From: Hemibagrus wyckioides
Taxonomy: Eukaryota > Chordata > Actinopteri > Siluriformes > Bagridae
Direction: 5' to 3'
NCBI RefSeq assembly: GCF_019097595.1
Contig: NC_080734.1
Coordinates: forward strand, 19,054,892-19,118,891
DNA length: 64,000 nucleotides
The notes beneath the pieces are model-generated. The model had not been told where the DNA came from. It saw only the letters and a list, made by a program, of their open reading frames with translations, and did not search any database. The translations under genes were made by a program, and so were the position numbers. How positions within the stretch are numbered: position 1 is the first letter of the stretch; the number at the start of each line of letters is the position of its first letter. Shown piece by piece: positions 1 to 12,633 of this stretch.

Positions 1-1
1 C

Positions 2-2716
2 TCCCCGGTGGAGGAGAGCGACGAGGACGTCCAGCATGAGGACGACCCTCTGAGGGACTGCGTGGCACCTTTCTTCGACCACAAACTCAAACACTTCAAA
101 GTGTTCGAGGGCATGCCGGTCACCTTCAGCTGCAAGGTCATCGGAGACCCCAAGCCAAAGGTCAGAGGTCAATGTAGCTGTAACGAAAGAGAGAAAGGGG
201 GGGTGGGGGGCAGAGAGAGAGGAAGGGGGATAGAGAGAGAGAGAGAGAGAAGAAAAGCTAGAGGAGAGTGAAGTAAGACAGTGACAGGGATTACTGCTGG
301 AGGTTTAATATTATTATTAAAGTTGATATTTGTCTGCTGCGACAATTCACTGCTGCCATATATGGATGTGGTGCTCTCTCGCTCGCTCTCTCTCTCTCTC
401 TCTCTCGCTCTCTCTCTCGCTCTCTCTCTCTCTAGTCACTGTCAGTGCGAAACTTGAAAACAAAGAGCGCTCTTCATACTTGGATATATATATACGAAGA
501 GAAGAATGCTGGATAAGATTGCTGACATGTTGAGTGGCTTTGTGTGTGTGTGTGTAGGTGTACTGGTTTAAAGATGGAAAACAGATCTCCAAACGGAGCG
601 AGCACTACCGCATCAGTCGAGATCCGGACGGTACCTGCTCCCTGCACACAGCCGCTGCCTCTCTGGATGACGATGGCAACTACACCATCATGGCTGGCAA
701 TCCTGGGGTACACCTGCATGCCTCGTCACCTTCATTAGATCACTTTCTAAGGCAGTTAAGGCAAAAATCTGGGTTCAGGGACTGTGAGGAAATAATGGCA
801 CCCTCAAGAATTTATGTAACTGTTACACACACCTACTGAACACCATTAACACACGCCCTTCAGTGAGTTTTATGTCACACTCCTTATGCTAGAAACATGT
901 TAACCCATGAGCCCAGACTTTACCTTCCTCACTCTGATATCTATATACTTCCTATTAGTTTTATTGAACAATCAAGAGGGCAAAAATTTGTTATTTGTAG
1001 TTGTAGTTATGCATGTGGGTTTGTGAATAATCTGCTCCGTGTCTTGCTTTCTATCAGGGCAGGGTTAGCTGCACCGGCAGGATGATGGTGCAGGCGGTGA
1101 ACCAGAGGGGGCGGAGTCAGCGCGCTACACCCGGCCACATCCGCAGGTAAACAAGCTCTGCCCTTTCATGAACCAGTATCCGTCATCTGACCCGTAATAG
1201 CAGCCTTTTTCATTTCCTTGGCTATAATTTATGACGGTTTCATATCTAACCTCACCTGGCTTCATCTCAGGTTTAGGTGATTCTCTGAGGGTGTGTCTCA
1301 CCTACATGTTTCGACACGTCTCCAAAAGTTGACCTTTAATAGACAGATGGAGTTGACAGTGAGTTTGAGCGGCTTGTTAGGTTTGAAGGCACAAAGAAAC
1401 AGCTTAGTTAGTGTTTCCAAACCTGATCCAGGTTTATTGCTTTTAATGATTACTCTAGAGGAAGGTGTTCTTTGCTGGGTTTCCATTTGTGAAAAAGGGT
1501 CATTATAGTCATTTTTACCAAATTATATTGGAGAATCATACATTTGGGATGCACTACAGTGCAACTCGATAATCCTGATCCTTTCTTCCTACTCATTGTT
1601 TTTGGATTTAACTGGGTTGTTGATCGGAGGATCGGTGTTCAAGCCCCAGCATCACAAAACTCCATTGCTGGGCAATTAAGCAAAGCCCCTTAACCCTCTC
1701 TGCTCCAGGGGTACTGTATCATATCTGCCCCTGCGCTCTGACCCCCAACCTCCTCAGCTGGGATAAGCAAAGATAAGAATTCCACTGTACTGTAATGTAT
1801 GTGTGGCGATAATAAAGGCTTCATGCTCTCACTTCAACAATATCTCTTCATGTGTGCTTACTGTTTTATTGAAATTCCCATTTTATCACAGAGAAGAAAC
1901 AAGATATCTATCATGTAAACATTTCCGGACAAAAAAAAGTATTGTTGGAGATGGAGATGATAGAGCTCCTCTTTCCTTTGTGAGACGTATGTGGGGTTTT
2001 TTGGGGGTTTTTTTTGGTCCACTCGTTCTTACTTCGCCTTTCTTTTCCTCCATCAGGCCCCGCTCCAGATCCAGGGATGGCGGTGAGGAGAATGAGAACA
2101 TTCAGGAACGTCACTTCCGCCCCCACTTCCTGCAGGCCCCAGGTGATCTGATCGTACAGGAGGGGAGACTCTGTCGCATGGACTGTAAGGTGAGGCCATG
2201 ATCAGATAAATCAGAACCACTTCACACTAGCCGTACTCAGATATATTCCCCAAGACCGACGCTGCTCGATACTTCTTTTGGAGTCCAGCAGCTCCAGAAA
2301 CGTTCACTTTCTCTGTAAAGGACTAAATTATGCCGACTTGCTCAGAATGGTGTCACGTGAGAGCCAGGTTTTTTTCCACTTGAGTAGAATCTTTTGTAGG
2401 TCAGTTGATTGTGCTTGTGTATCTGTGTGATAGAAAAAAGTGCTAGCGTGTGTCTGCCTCCAGTATCTGTGAAAAGTTTCCTCCCTGTGCATTCCACATC
2501 GGAGAGGGGGGTGGGTGGGGGGGGGATTTTGAGGCTAGATTATTCAGCGCCTCTCGAATGACAAATGACTGGCAGTGAAAGAGGAGAAGGCTGGAAATAT
2601 TCTCTTGAACATTAACTTCATTATTATGTTAACTGTTTAACCCAGAGTGTTTGTTTCCTCTCATTACTGCACATCCTGAGGCTTTATATTCTGTCCACCA
2701 TCCCCTTTGTCTGCTG

Positions 2717-2786
<70 letters not shown>

Positions 2787-2892
2787 TATGTGCCATGTTG
2801 CACAGCTATGGAGCATTATTACAATGAGGCCACACTCTCTTCTCTCTCTGTCTTTCTTCTCTCTGTCTCTCTTCTTTCTTTCTTTCTTTCTT

Positions 2893-2928
<36 letters not shown>

Positions 2929-3200
2929 TTTCTCTCTCTCTCTCTCTCTCTCACTACGGAGCATTATTACAATGAAGCCACACTCTTCCACATGCTATAA
3001 AAAAGCCTGTAATCAGAAGTATCATACTTTGCACTCATGCAAAAAGACTGCTGGTATTTATTTCTTAGCCGTTTGTTTCCGACCGCTCTGCAGCTCAGAA
3101 TTTTCCAAGCCAAAAACGTCCCTCAGTGCAGGGAGTACAAAGATGGCTGAATCCTGACATGGAATCAAAGCATTTGTTTTTCCTCTCCAGGGCCCTCTAG

Positions 3201-3231
<31 letters not shown>

Positions 3232-6200
3232 GATCTGCACAAATTTATAAATAGAATGCAAGGGATCTCTATTCAGAGTCACAGTCCAGATTTTTCTTTT
3301 GACTTACCTATTATATTTCAGTCAGGTTTAGATCAGGATCATTTCATTATTTCAGTGTTCTTTGCTTCAAGGAACTGCTTTAGCCAAATTGTCTTGTGTT
3401 AAAATCATGAGCAGATGCTCACAAAGAAGGAACCACATGTTGCTGAAGGAGGTTCTGATGAACATTTGCATTCACCTGCCATGTAGCTGTTTCTCCTGCT
3501 AAAGAAAGAAACACCCCCCAGACCATGGCACTTCCTCCTGCACCTTTCAATGACCTCTTTAAGTTCAGTCTTTCCCCAGTGTGATCCCGGACATAATGTT
3601 TCCCATCAGGCACAAAGACATGAAACATACTCTTATCTCATCAGTGAACTTTGGGCCAGTTTTACACAGAAAATACCGAGAGAGAGAGAGAGAGAGAAAG
3701 AGAATATAAGAAACAAAGAAATAGTGCAAGAGAGTGAGATGGAGAGCACGAGAGTAAGAAAGCACGAGATCGAGAGAAAGAGCGAGAGAGAGAGAGAATA
3801 AGAAACAAAGAAATAGTGCAAGAGAGTGAGATGGAGAGCACGAGAGTAAGAAAGCACGAGATCGAGAGAAAGAGCGAGAGAGAGAGAGAATAAGAAACAA
3901 AGAAATAGTGCAAGAGAGTGAGATGGAGAGCACGAGAGTAAGAAAGCACGAGATCGAGAGAAAGAGCGAGAGAGAGAGAGAATAAGAAACAAAGAAATAG
4001 TGCAAGAGAGTGAGATGGAGAGCACGAGAGTAAGAAAGCACGAGATCGAGAGAAAGAGCGAGAGAGAGAGAGAATAAGAAACAAAGAAATAGTGCAAGAG
4101 AGTGAGATGGAGAGCACGAGAGTAAGAAAACACGAGATCGAGAGAAAGAGAGAGAGAATATGAGAAACAAAGAAATGGTGTGAGAGAGGTGGGAGGCACA
4201 CCTGAGGGTGGGGCAGGTATTATGTTTCTAAAGAGAAAGTGAGGATTGTTAACAATAGAGCTTAAGTTTTAAACATAACCCCATTTCCCATGGGAAACCA
4301 CTTAACACCAACCATCACTCACAGCAGAACACACACACACACACACACATCTATTTTTAAGTAGCAGAACCATACTTTGGTTCAGGAGTGAGGGGTAAAT
4401 GCATGAGTAAAATATTACGAGAATGTCTTTTATCAGAACTGCTGACTCGATCATTATCTAATCCTCTGTAGGTAAGCGGGTTGCCGACACCTGATCTGAT
4501 CTGGCAGCTGAATGGCCAGACCATCCGTCCAGATTCCTCCCATAAAATGCTGGTGCGAGAGAACGGCGTGCATTCGTTGGTAATCGAGCCCGTCACTAGC
4601 AGAGATGCAGGAGTTTACACGTGCATTGCCAGCAACCGGGCCGGGCAGAACTCCTTCAACCTGGAGCTGATTGTAGCTGGTACTTTGTTTTTTCACCCTC
4701 CATTGATGATAAACCACAACACGTGTGAAGACAACACAACACAACTAACTGTTTGTGATCTGTTTAGTCCGAAAATGTTTCACAGACCATCTTTGATGTT
4801 CTCTGTTACAGCGAGAGAGATGCACAAAGCTCCATCCTTCATCGAGAAGCTCCAGAACACCAGCGTTGCTGAGGGTTACCCTGTGCGCTTGGAATGCCGT
4901 GTATCCGGAGTCCCGTTCCCTCAGATTTTCTGGAAGAGAGAGAACGAGTCAATCACTCACAACACAGACAGAATAAGGTATTACATTTTTAATCATTTCA
5001 CACTGAACTGAATCAGTTTCACTAAACACACTGCAGGAACTGAACAGAAACTACTAACACTGGATAAATAATTTACTGTATACATGCATACCTCTACATA
5101 CCTGAGGGCATGAAGTGTTTATTATCGCCACACATTACAGTACAGTGGAAAACGTTTCTTCACATACTCCAGTTGAGGAAGTTGGGGTCAGAGCACAGGG
5201 GCAGATATGATAAAGCTCCCCTGGAGCAGAGAGGGTTAAGGGTCTTGCTCAATTGCCCAACAGTGGAGCTTGGTGGTGCTGGGGCTCGAACCCCAATCAA
5301 CAACCCAGAGCCTTAACCACTTGAGCCACCACTGCCCCGAAGAAGAAGAGCACACACTGAGCAGAGACACATTTGGTTATTCTGTCTGCTTTCAGTGCGT
5401 CTATCCACTTCAAATTCACACACATTATTTATTTACACGCCTTATGCGGTATTCAGACACCTCAGCTCAACAACTTCAGTACTTTGGTTATTTATTACAG
5501 TGGCTCATGAATGTAATTCGTTCTTAAGGCAAAAGTTTGTACTGCGAAATGAATTCCCCCAAAAGGAACAATGTAAATGTAGATAATCCGTTCCATCCGC
5601 CCCAAAAATATGACTAATATTACCAATATGAAGCGTATGTAAACTTGTATGGCTGCATACAAAGAACTGACCTAAGCCAAGCATTCCATGTCAAGGCTCC
5701 TCACATCAAGCTTGGGCTAAAAGTAGAACAGACCACCCACACCACCAATCTGTCAACAAAAATCGGCCGAAAAATCACCTAGCTACAGGTCATCACTCTC
5801 CGCCAGGGGTGCCGAAGGCAACGTTGGTATCGTGGCTGTCGAAACAGCTTTCACTGACTGGAAAAAAAATTCGTAAACCCTCTTCGGCTGGCTTTCAGCT
5901 GACGCAAATAAGGTGGTCATAATGTTATGGCTGATCGGTGTATATATAATATGTACATTTCTGTATATTGTCCTATATCGGTGAACTTAAAGCAGCTTTC
6001 CAGACACACATAATGAGATAGGGACATAAGGAAACGCTCCTTTTTCCTCATTTTCATTTCTCCCTAACGCACTTCAGTCTAAAAAACCAAACCGAATAAG
6101 ACTGTAGGTTTCATTCACCGAGCTATAAGAGACATCTTGCTTTGTTGAAGTCTCCCGTATGGAATTCGTGTCTCTCTCTAGAGGTATGTTTTCTGCACGA

Positions 6201-6826
6201 AGCAGGCCAAGCTGTAGCACACCGGCAGCTCCATAAATGGCAACTCGGAGCAGCCGGAGTTGATGAGCTGTCTAAAACCGTTACAGCGTGTATACACAAA
6301 CAGCGACAGGCAAGACCTTGTAAAGAGGCCATACACACAGTACAGTACGAGAACCTCCACACACAGCGTCTCCACCACCTCAGAGAGAGATGTCTGAGAT
6401 TTACAGCTTCTGTGCCGAGCTGGGCTTTCTTTAAAACAGCAGAAAAGAATTAGTCTTAACCAAAGAGGGCTTTTTAATTGGCTGACCACATCAAGAAAGC
6501 AGTAAAAGTTCTGTTTTTGGTGTGTGTGTGTACACTGTGATTTGGTGGAATTGTTGTTGTAGTTTCTATTTGTTGTTCAAAGCAGATTTGCAGGAGTAAA
6601 TAAAAATAACACTTTGGTATTTAACTCCTCGACTAACTCTGCCGTGTTATGTGCTCCATTTCCCAGCATGCACCAGGACAACTTTGGCTATCTGTGCATG
6701 ATTATTCAGCCAGCTTTGAAGGAGGATGCAGGCTGGTACACGGTTTCAGCTAAGAATGAAGCGGGCATTGTTTCTACCACAGCACGACTCGATATTCACC
6801 GTAAGTCTTACACACACGCATCAAGA

Positions 6827-6858
<32 letters not shown>

Positions 6859-7748
6859 AGACCAAGCTTAATGCTCCAATGAAAACGTTCATGAATGTAC
6901 ACCTGGTGTGAAACGTTTGTCAGATGCAGGAATTTAGACCCAAACCGGGGTGATGTACTGTATGTCGCAGTGACATGCACGTGTGTGCGCAGACGCAGCC
7001 ATTTCAAGCCAACTCCCTTGAAACTCCCTGCTCTTGCGTTATTAAAAGCCTTTACTGCTTTGTTTGCAATCAACCACTTCGTTAAAACCCGTTCTAATCT
7101 CGACTAAAGCAGCTCAGTTAGATGTGACAGGAGTTCATTAAGTCAAGAAAACATCACACTACTGTTCAGTGAGCGTCTGCTACAGGGGATAGTCTCGGGG
7201 CTTACAACAGGAACTGTATCGTAACCATTAAAAAAGAATGCTGGAAAGGCTTGGTTATAAATAACCTGGAATAATCCAAGCTGTAAAATTATATTGTGTG
7301 TGTAACAAGTGCTGAATGTTTCCCTCAGATGTGTTTTTGTTTTTTTTCCGGGTGTAGTAAGTGAAATGCGTCAGTGCAGTGTTTGGGTCATCTCCATTTA
7401 AACATCTATTTAATGCCAGGTGGAGAATTACATACTTAATACATGCTCAAGTGGGATGTTGTGCAAGCTGCCTAGCTTTTTATCCATGGATCATTCATTC
7501 ATTCATTCATTCATTCATTCATTCAGCTTTTTCCAGGAAGACCAACTCCTCTAACAAAAAAAAACATTCACTGTCTTTGTCTCACAGACCACTATCAGCA
7601 GACACACACCCCGAAGCCCAAGAAGGTGCGTCCTTCGACCAGCCGCTACGCCGCACTGACCGAACGCGGCCTGGACGTCAAAGCAGCTTTCTTCCCAGAC
7701 TCCAGCCCCCTACCCCCTGGCGCCCTGGTGGAGAGTGATGACCTGTAG
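2..7748 (+). CDS. palld: Palladin, C-terminal part (last eight coding exons, 5' partial)
   Basis: Palladin is an actin- and alpha-actinin-binding Ig-domain scaffold of stress fibres, focal adhesions and Z-discs. Coding exons read as 2-160 (window-truncated), 558-707, 1058-1146, 2057-2189, 4472-4679, 4812-4977, 6667-6800 and 7588-7748. All join in phase with AG/GT borders and give 399 residues plus TAG. Three I-set Ig domains are visible at about residues 18-116, 152-244 and 252-343, each with the Cys, Trp and D-x-G-x-Y-x-C/V pattern (GVYTC, AGWYTVSA). The tail contains KPKKVRPSTSRYAAL, then LDVKAAF and ends VESDDL, which is characteristic of palladin. Myopalladin (MYPN) is the main alternative; the tail and the adjacent CBR4 gene favour PALLD. 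The N-terminal exons lie upstream of the window. Confidence 0.93.
190..435 (+). repeat. GA and CT microsatellites in first palladin intron seen
   Basis: A GA-rich tract at 184-270 and a CT tract at 366-434 on the same strand are mutually complementary and could fold. Confidence 0.8.
1600..1825 (+). repeat. SINE-like dispersed repeat, copy 1
   Basis: GGTGTTCAAGCCCCAGCA (B-box-like), then CCCTTAACCCTCTCTGCTCC, CTGTATCATATCTGCCCCTG and a 3' end ...TAATGTATGTGTGGCGATAATAAAGG. Six copies of this family occur in the window (both strands), which defines the consensus. Pol III box A is not clear, so tRNA origin is an inference. Confidence 0.7.
2719..2952 (+). repeat. (CT)n and (CTTT)n microsatellites
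   Basis: CT run at 2719-2782 and mixed CT/CTTT run at 2838-2952, separated by a segment GAGCATTATTACAATGA that recurs after the second run (2959-2975). Thus the array and its flank were duplicated. In a palladin intron. Confidence 0.9.
3690..4175. repeat. 92-bp tandem repeat (about 5 units), purine-rich
   Basis: The anchor AAACAAAGAA recurs at 3711, 3803, 3895, 3987, 4079 and 4165: four spacings of 92 bp, then 86. Units are nearly identical. Located in a palladin intron. Because 92 is not a multiple of three and the complement lacks stops, the opposite strand shows long false open frames in all three phases. Confidence 0.93.
5110..5337 (-). repeat. SINE-like dispersed repeat, copy 2
   Basis: Minus-strand copy: GGGGTTCGAGCCCCAGCACC, CTCTGCTCCAGGGG and a 3' TATTGCTTATTATCG-type end near 5120. 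It lies in the palladin intron after exon 6 of the eight seen. Confidence 0.75.
5911..5940 (+). mobile_element. Solo family B end
   Basis: GGTGGTCATAATGTTATGGC TGATCGGTG followed by TA is a lone terminal repeat in a palladin intron. A second solo end (CATAATGTTATGATCAGTG then TA) lies at 34978-34998. Confidence 0.55.
7492..7525 (+). repeat. (ATTC)n microsatellite
   Basis: Eight ATTC units in the last palladin intron, 60 bp before the final exon. Confidence 0.9.
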
Positions 7749-8699
7749 ATGCTTGCTCAAGGCCTGACGCTATAAACCCTGACCCTATGACCCCAGTGCC
7801 ACTGTCCCAGAAACAGACACCATCGTGGCCTTAACCCGGAGGAACCTTAACCTGTCGACTGTTTAAAGCTCTTTCAGATAATATAATAGAACATTTAAAA
7901 AAAAAGAAAAAGGTTTTCACAGAGAGAAGAGATTCCAGTTCATTACAAATATTTGGAAGATTTGTTTTTGCTCCATGTGAGAAGATGGGAAGCGAGGAAG
8001 TGTGATAAGTACTGAAGTGAGGTCATATCCAGTTTCTTTCAGACTACACACACACACTCTGGTGGAGGAGGAGGTACTGCACCAATGATCACCTTTTCTG
8101 CCAGAACTACATCGTGCCTCCGAGATGATTATACATAACAAAAATATTGAAAGAAATAAGATGTAGCCTGTAGTTCTGCATGTGTTACTCTGGAGCCAGT
8201 GTGTAGTACTTAATACTCAGTGCCTTAGTCTGGATTTTGGCTTCAGATCTGTTCATGTTATAGCAGAAAGACTCGTGTAAAGAGGCGGTGGTTCTAGAGA
8301 ACCTGGATTTGGAGAGTTGGATAGATTTAGTGGCGTTTTGGACCCTTTTGTAGTGAAAAATTCTTTTTATGTGAACCACAGCAGTCTGGGTGTAGATACA
8401 CGGATTACACTACCACAGATACCCACCTAGTCTGGATGCCATAGATATTGCACAAGGCCGGGCCTTATTATTATTATTATTAATATTATTATTATTAATA
8501 TTAAAATTATTATTTTATTTTTCTTTGTCTTTCTCTATCTAGTGTTTGGGCATAGGGAAGTTGATACAGGTGCTGAACTGGGTTATGAGGATGGACAATC
8601 CCCTCGCTCTGTGTTTTTTTTAACGGACAGGGAGGAGGAGGTATCGCAGGAGAGAGGGGCAGTTTAGCGAGGCGAACATGAGCGTCGGCTGTTGAGAGG

Positions 8700-8895
8700 T
8701 TACACCAGGGTTCCTCAAATCTTGCCCTGGAGGGCCAATCCACTGCAGAGTTTAGCTCCAACCCTGATCACACTCCTCTACCTGTGATGATCCTGAAGAC
8801 ACTGATTAGCGTCCTCAGGTGTGTTTGATTAAGGGTAGAGCTAAACTCTGCAGGAAAGTGGATCTCGTGGGCCAGATTTGAGGATCCCTGGGTTA
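8700..8895. repeat. Foldback MITE in palladin 3' UTR
   Basis: The left arm CCAGGGTTCCTCAAATCTTG...GCAGAGTTTAGCTC is inverted as GAGCTAAACTCTGC...CAGATTTGAGGATCCCTGGG. The arms are about 75 bp with a short spacer. It resembles hAT-type non-autonomous elements common in fish; the family name is inferred. Confidence 0.75.
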
Positions 8896-9560
8896 CATGG
8901 TCACTTTAAATGGTCAGGGGGAAGAAAAAAATTACGGAAAGAATTTAGGTTTTAGAAATTAAGGATACTTATGCAGGATTTTCTGTTCATGCAAACACAC
9001 ACACATGTACGCAAAAGCAAGTTATAGCATATAGTGTATTCACCATTTACACACACCTGTGTACGCTTTTGATGTCGAGGAAGAGTTGAAATCCAGAGAG
9101 GAGTGGAGTATTTATAGCCAGATGCAGACGTTAAGTTATATTAGTGATTTTCTCATGGCTTTACGCCCAATCTTTATTTAACTATATATATTTACCACCA
9201 TTCAAATTATTTACACTTATTCTTTTTTTTTTCCTTCGTATTAATATATATACACATACATACAATTATACACATATTCAGCTCTGGTACTTTAATTACA
9301 TTACGATATCTTAGTTAACTAGAGTCAAGGGTAGCTGGAATGCACACACGTAAAGCTTGCAAAAAAAAAAAATAACTAGGCATATGACTTCTTCATATGT
9401 AACTCACTCGACTCCTTTTAGTATCGTTCGTTTGTCCTTCTTTTTCCCGTTGCTTTTTCTGCTGTCTCCATGCAATACGACATACTTAAGGACTGACGAA
9501 AAGATTTTTGCCTGTATATGAACATGTTCTTCTGACTGTTATGGTTTTATGAACAATATA

Positions 9561-9566
9561 AATAAA
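9561..9566 (+). terminator. palld: poly(A) signal AATAAA of palladin
   Basis: AATAAA occurs about 1.8 kb after the palladin stop, just before the sequence changes into transposon-derived DNA. It is the best candidate cleavage signal for the gene. Confidence 0.55.
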
Positions 9567-9758
9567 AATCTCTGGAAATAATGAAAGCCTGTCAATGGTG
9601 AATGTGCCTTTTCTTTATTTTACTTATACCTTATTAAACTCCACAGCTCTTCAGCAACTATTGCCATGTTCTTATTTATGAATGACCGGTCGTAGTTTTG
9701 AACTGTTTACAAGTTAGTTCCTGTAATGACCTCAATCACCTGGTCATTCATGTAGATA

Positions 9759-10282
9759 CACCGATCAGCTATAACATTATGGCCGCTACCAGGTGAAGTG
9801 AATAACACTGATGATCTCCTCATCATGGCTCCTGTTAGTGGGTGGGATATATTAGGCAGCAACTGAACATTTTGTCCTCAAAGATGATGTTAGAAGCAGG
9901 AAAAATGGACAAGCCTAACGATTTGAGCGAGTTTGATGAAGGTCCAAATTGTGATGGCTACACCACTGGATCAGAGCATCTCCAAAACTGCAGCTCTTGT
10001 GGGGTGTTCCCGGTCTGCAGTGGTCAGTATCTATCAAAAGTGGTCCAAGATGGGAAGAGTGGTGAACCAAGGCTAAGGTTCATTGATGCACGTGGGGAGT
10101 GAAGGCTGACCCGTGTGATCCGATCCAACAGACTGTTGCTCAGATTGCTGAAGAAGTTAACACTGGTTCTGATAGAAAGGGGTCAGAATACACAGTGCAG
10201 GACGGGTCAGGGCTGTTTTGGCAGCAAAAGGTGGACCAACACAATATTAGGCAGAGGGTCATAATGTTATGCCTGATCAGTG
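9759..10282 (+). mobile_element. Non-autonomous Tc1/mariner-like element (family B)
   Basis: Ends CACCGATCAGCTATAACATT and ...ATAATGTTATGCCTGATCAGTG are flanked by TA on both sides. The interior holds a broken transposase N-terminus ([19 protein letters not shown] text in other copies). Same family as the copies at 16434, 21009, 24440, 29263, 32522 and 47510. Confidence 0.85.
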
Positions 10283-10289
10283 TATCTAA

Positions 10290-10500
10290 TTAGCCAATCA
10301 TACGGCAGCGTCACAAAATGTATAAACTCCTACAGGTACAGGTCAAGAGCTTCGCATGAAACATCAGAATGAAGGAGAGGTCTGAACTCTGGGATTTTAA
10401 CCATGGCATGGTTGGGCTGGTTTAAGTATTTGAGAAACCGCTGATCTCCTGCTGGGATTTTTACACAGAACAGTCTCTTCAAGTTTCAGTGTTCCTGTTT
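10290..10500 (+). mobile_element. DNA-transposon fragment related to the 35.5-36.7 kb foldback
   Basis: The segment AGCCAATCATACGGCAGCGT ... CTGATCTCCTGCTGGGATTTTTACACAGAACAGTCTCT matches the left arm of the large inverted repeat at 35519-36040. It is a partial, degraded copy. Confidence 0.6.
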
Positions 10501-11171
10501 TGCTATAATGACATTATGTTCTGACTTTCAGGTTTCAGGTGAAATATAAAACAAATTATCCAGAACTCTTCTTGTTATATTCAAACCTGATGCTTATCAT
10601 CAACTCCTCCTGCTGCAGCCCTTTAAAATGTGTCCAGAGAAATCATTACACTCTCTGGGCTTTATGTAGATGTTTCTGAACTAAAATTCGAGCACTGACT
10701 GAATTCAGGGCTGTTCTTATAAGAGCTGGTGTGTGTGTGTGTGTGTGGTATCACAGTGACTGAATATGACATCATTCTGAGACTCAGATCCTCCACATGC
10801 TGACCTCTGACCTCATCGTTCAGCACCATGAGCACAAAGCCACAAGCCGACCTCCCCTCCACACACACCCTCCCTCCATCCCCAAATCACTCAGTGAGCT
10901 AAAAATAAAGCACAGCCCCACGCTTAATCCGACTCAGCTGTGTGTCTGTGATGAGGGGGTGAGGCGAACGTCTCCTGTGGGAAGGGAGGATAAAACATAA
11001 GAGTTCCTGTTACACGGAAAAGGAAGTATGTTCTAGTGTCAGTTCTATTTTTTTTATATCTCTGAGTTTGATCTCTGATCTCACAGAGCTCTGAAAGATT
11101 TTAAATTAGTGTATGTGGAAAAATGAGATGATGATGATGATTTCCCAACTCTCAGCTAAAATACAGACTAA

Positions 11172-11652
11172 ATGTTAAATATGGAGTTGACCCTGCCCCT
11201 TTTTACAGCTATAACAGCTTCAACTCTTCTGGGAAGGCTTTCCACAAGGTTTAGGAGTGTGTTTATGGGAATTTTTGACCGTTCCTCTAGAAGCGCATTT
11301 GTGAGGTCAGGCACTGATGTTGGACGAGAAGGTCTTGCTCACAGTCTCCGCTCTAATTCATCCCAAAGGTGTTCTATGGGGTTGAGGTCAGGACTCTGTG
11401 ACGTTCCTCCACACCAAACTCACTCACCCATGTCTTTAAGGACCTTGCTTTGGTCACTGGTGTGCAGTCATGTTGGAACAGGAAGGGGTCATCCCCAAAC
11501 TGTTCCCACAAAGAGCATGAAATTGTCTAAAATGTCTTGGTATGAAACTGAAGCATTAAGAGTTCCTTTCACTGGAACTAAGGGGCCGAGCCCAACCCCC
11601 TGAACTCAATGATCTGGAGGGGTGTCCCAAAACTTTTGACAATATAGTGTAT
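11172..11652 (-). mobile_element. Decayed copy of the CACTATATTGCC Tc1 family
   Basis: Similar to the interior and right end of the complete element at 14409-15656 (TTATAACAGCTTCAACTCTTC..., ending CAATATAGTG then TA), with a large deletion and substitutions. The minus-strand transposase frame is broken. Left boundary uncertain. Confidence 0.75.
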
Positions 11653-11779
11653 ATTAAAACAAATCAATTGTTGATGTTGACACTATATATATAGGTTTCT
11701 CAAATTGTTTCAAAACTATACCAAAGGTATGTGCACCCCATCACACAATTATATAGGATGTCTCTGTGTGCTGTAGCTT

Positions 11780-12120
11780 TATAATTTCCCTTCACTGGAA
11801 CTAAGAGACTCGAACCCTGTTCCAGCATGACCATGCCCCTGTACACAAAGCACAGAGCTCCATGAAGACATGGTGTAGAGGTTAATGTTGTAGTGGAAGA
11901 ACTGGAGTGTCCTGCACTGAGTCCTGACTCTGACTCGACCCCACTGGGATGAACTGGAACACTGACTGAACCCCAGACCTCCTCACTCTTACATCAGTGT
12001 CTGATCTCACTAATGCTCTTGTAGCTGAATGATCACTAATCCCCACAGACACACTCCAACATCTAGTGGAAAAACCTTCACAGAAGAGAAGAGTGGAACG
12101 CATTATAACAGCAAACACAG
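11780..12120 (+). mobile_element. Tc1-like transposase remnant, opposite orientation
   Basis: The plus strand shows the catalytic-domain block GTTCCAGCATGACCATGCCC, then a block matching ECPALSPDST PLG DELE-type text and ...NALVAE. It is a degenerate Tc1 transposase 3' half with several frame breaks. No terminal repeats were delimited. Confidence 0.6.
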
Positions 12121-12159
12121 GGAGAATAAATCTATATTGAGATGTTCAACAAACACATA

Positions 12160-12631
12160 CACTACTCACAAAAAGTTAAGGATATTTGGCTTTTGGGTGA
12201 AATTTATGGAAAATGTAAAAAGTTCACGCTACAGTGATATTATATCATGAAAGTAGGGCATTTAAGTAGAAGCATGCAATGGTGATTTCCTCATCTCAAA
12301 CAATTTATTGAAACAAAAGCCAACAACAGTGGAGGGTATACCACAACAAAAAATCTCAATGTCTCAATAATTTGTCATGTGCCCTTGACCATCAGTTACA
12401 GCTTGACAACGACGTCTCATGCTGTTCACAAGTCGATTTATTGTCTGCTGAGGCATGGCATTCCACTCTTCTTGAGGCACCCCAAGTCTGGAGAAAGTGC
12501 AGGCCACTCCATCTGAGGTACCCCAGCCTCCAGCAGTTCCCTAATGATGTGACCTCGATGAGCTGGAGCATTGTCGTCCATGATGATGAAATTAGGCCTG
12601 TGTTGTTCAACTTAACTTTTTATGAGTAGTG
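12160..12631 (-). mobile_element. Internally deleted Tc1-like element (third family)
   Basis: The ends CACTACTCACAAAAAGTTAA... and its complement at 12612-12631 are flanked by TA (12158-12159; 12632-12633). The minus strand retains a transposase C-terminal remnant (12375-12600) reading MDDNAPAHRGH, then RRRCQAVTDGQGHMTNY. The family differs from the two other Tc1 types in the window. The 5' half of the transposase is missing. Confidence 0.85.
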
Positions 12632-12633
12632 TA

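Larger units (their letters stand above)
7749..9585 (+). other. palld: palladin 3' UTR with poly(A) signal
   Basis: This non-coding stretch follows the palladin stop. It holds an ATT-rich tract (8467-8520), a foldback MITE (8700-8895), a poly-T/AT tract near 9220-9300, and a canonical AATAAA at 9561-9566. No other gene is seen. The UTR end is inferred from the AATAAA; alternative upstream sites are possible. Confidence 0.6.

Noticed and set aside
3565..4201. Three overlapping minus-strand open frames of 179-201 codons
   Set aside because: They translate the 92-bp GA-rich satellite and its flanks into Leu/Ser/Phe low-complexity text. No homology, no splice logic; all three phases are open, as expected for stop-free repeats.
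6123..6489. Three overlapping ORFs of about 80-103 codons in a palladin intron
   Set aside because: No homology recognised, no splice context, and phases overlap on both strands.
2..7748. Myopalladin instead of palladin
   Set aside because: The same Ig3-5 architecture would fit, but the C-terminal VESDDL-type end and neighbouring CBR4 favour palladin.
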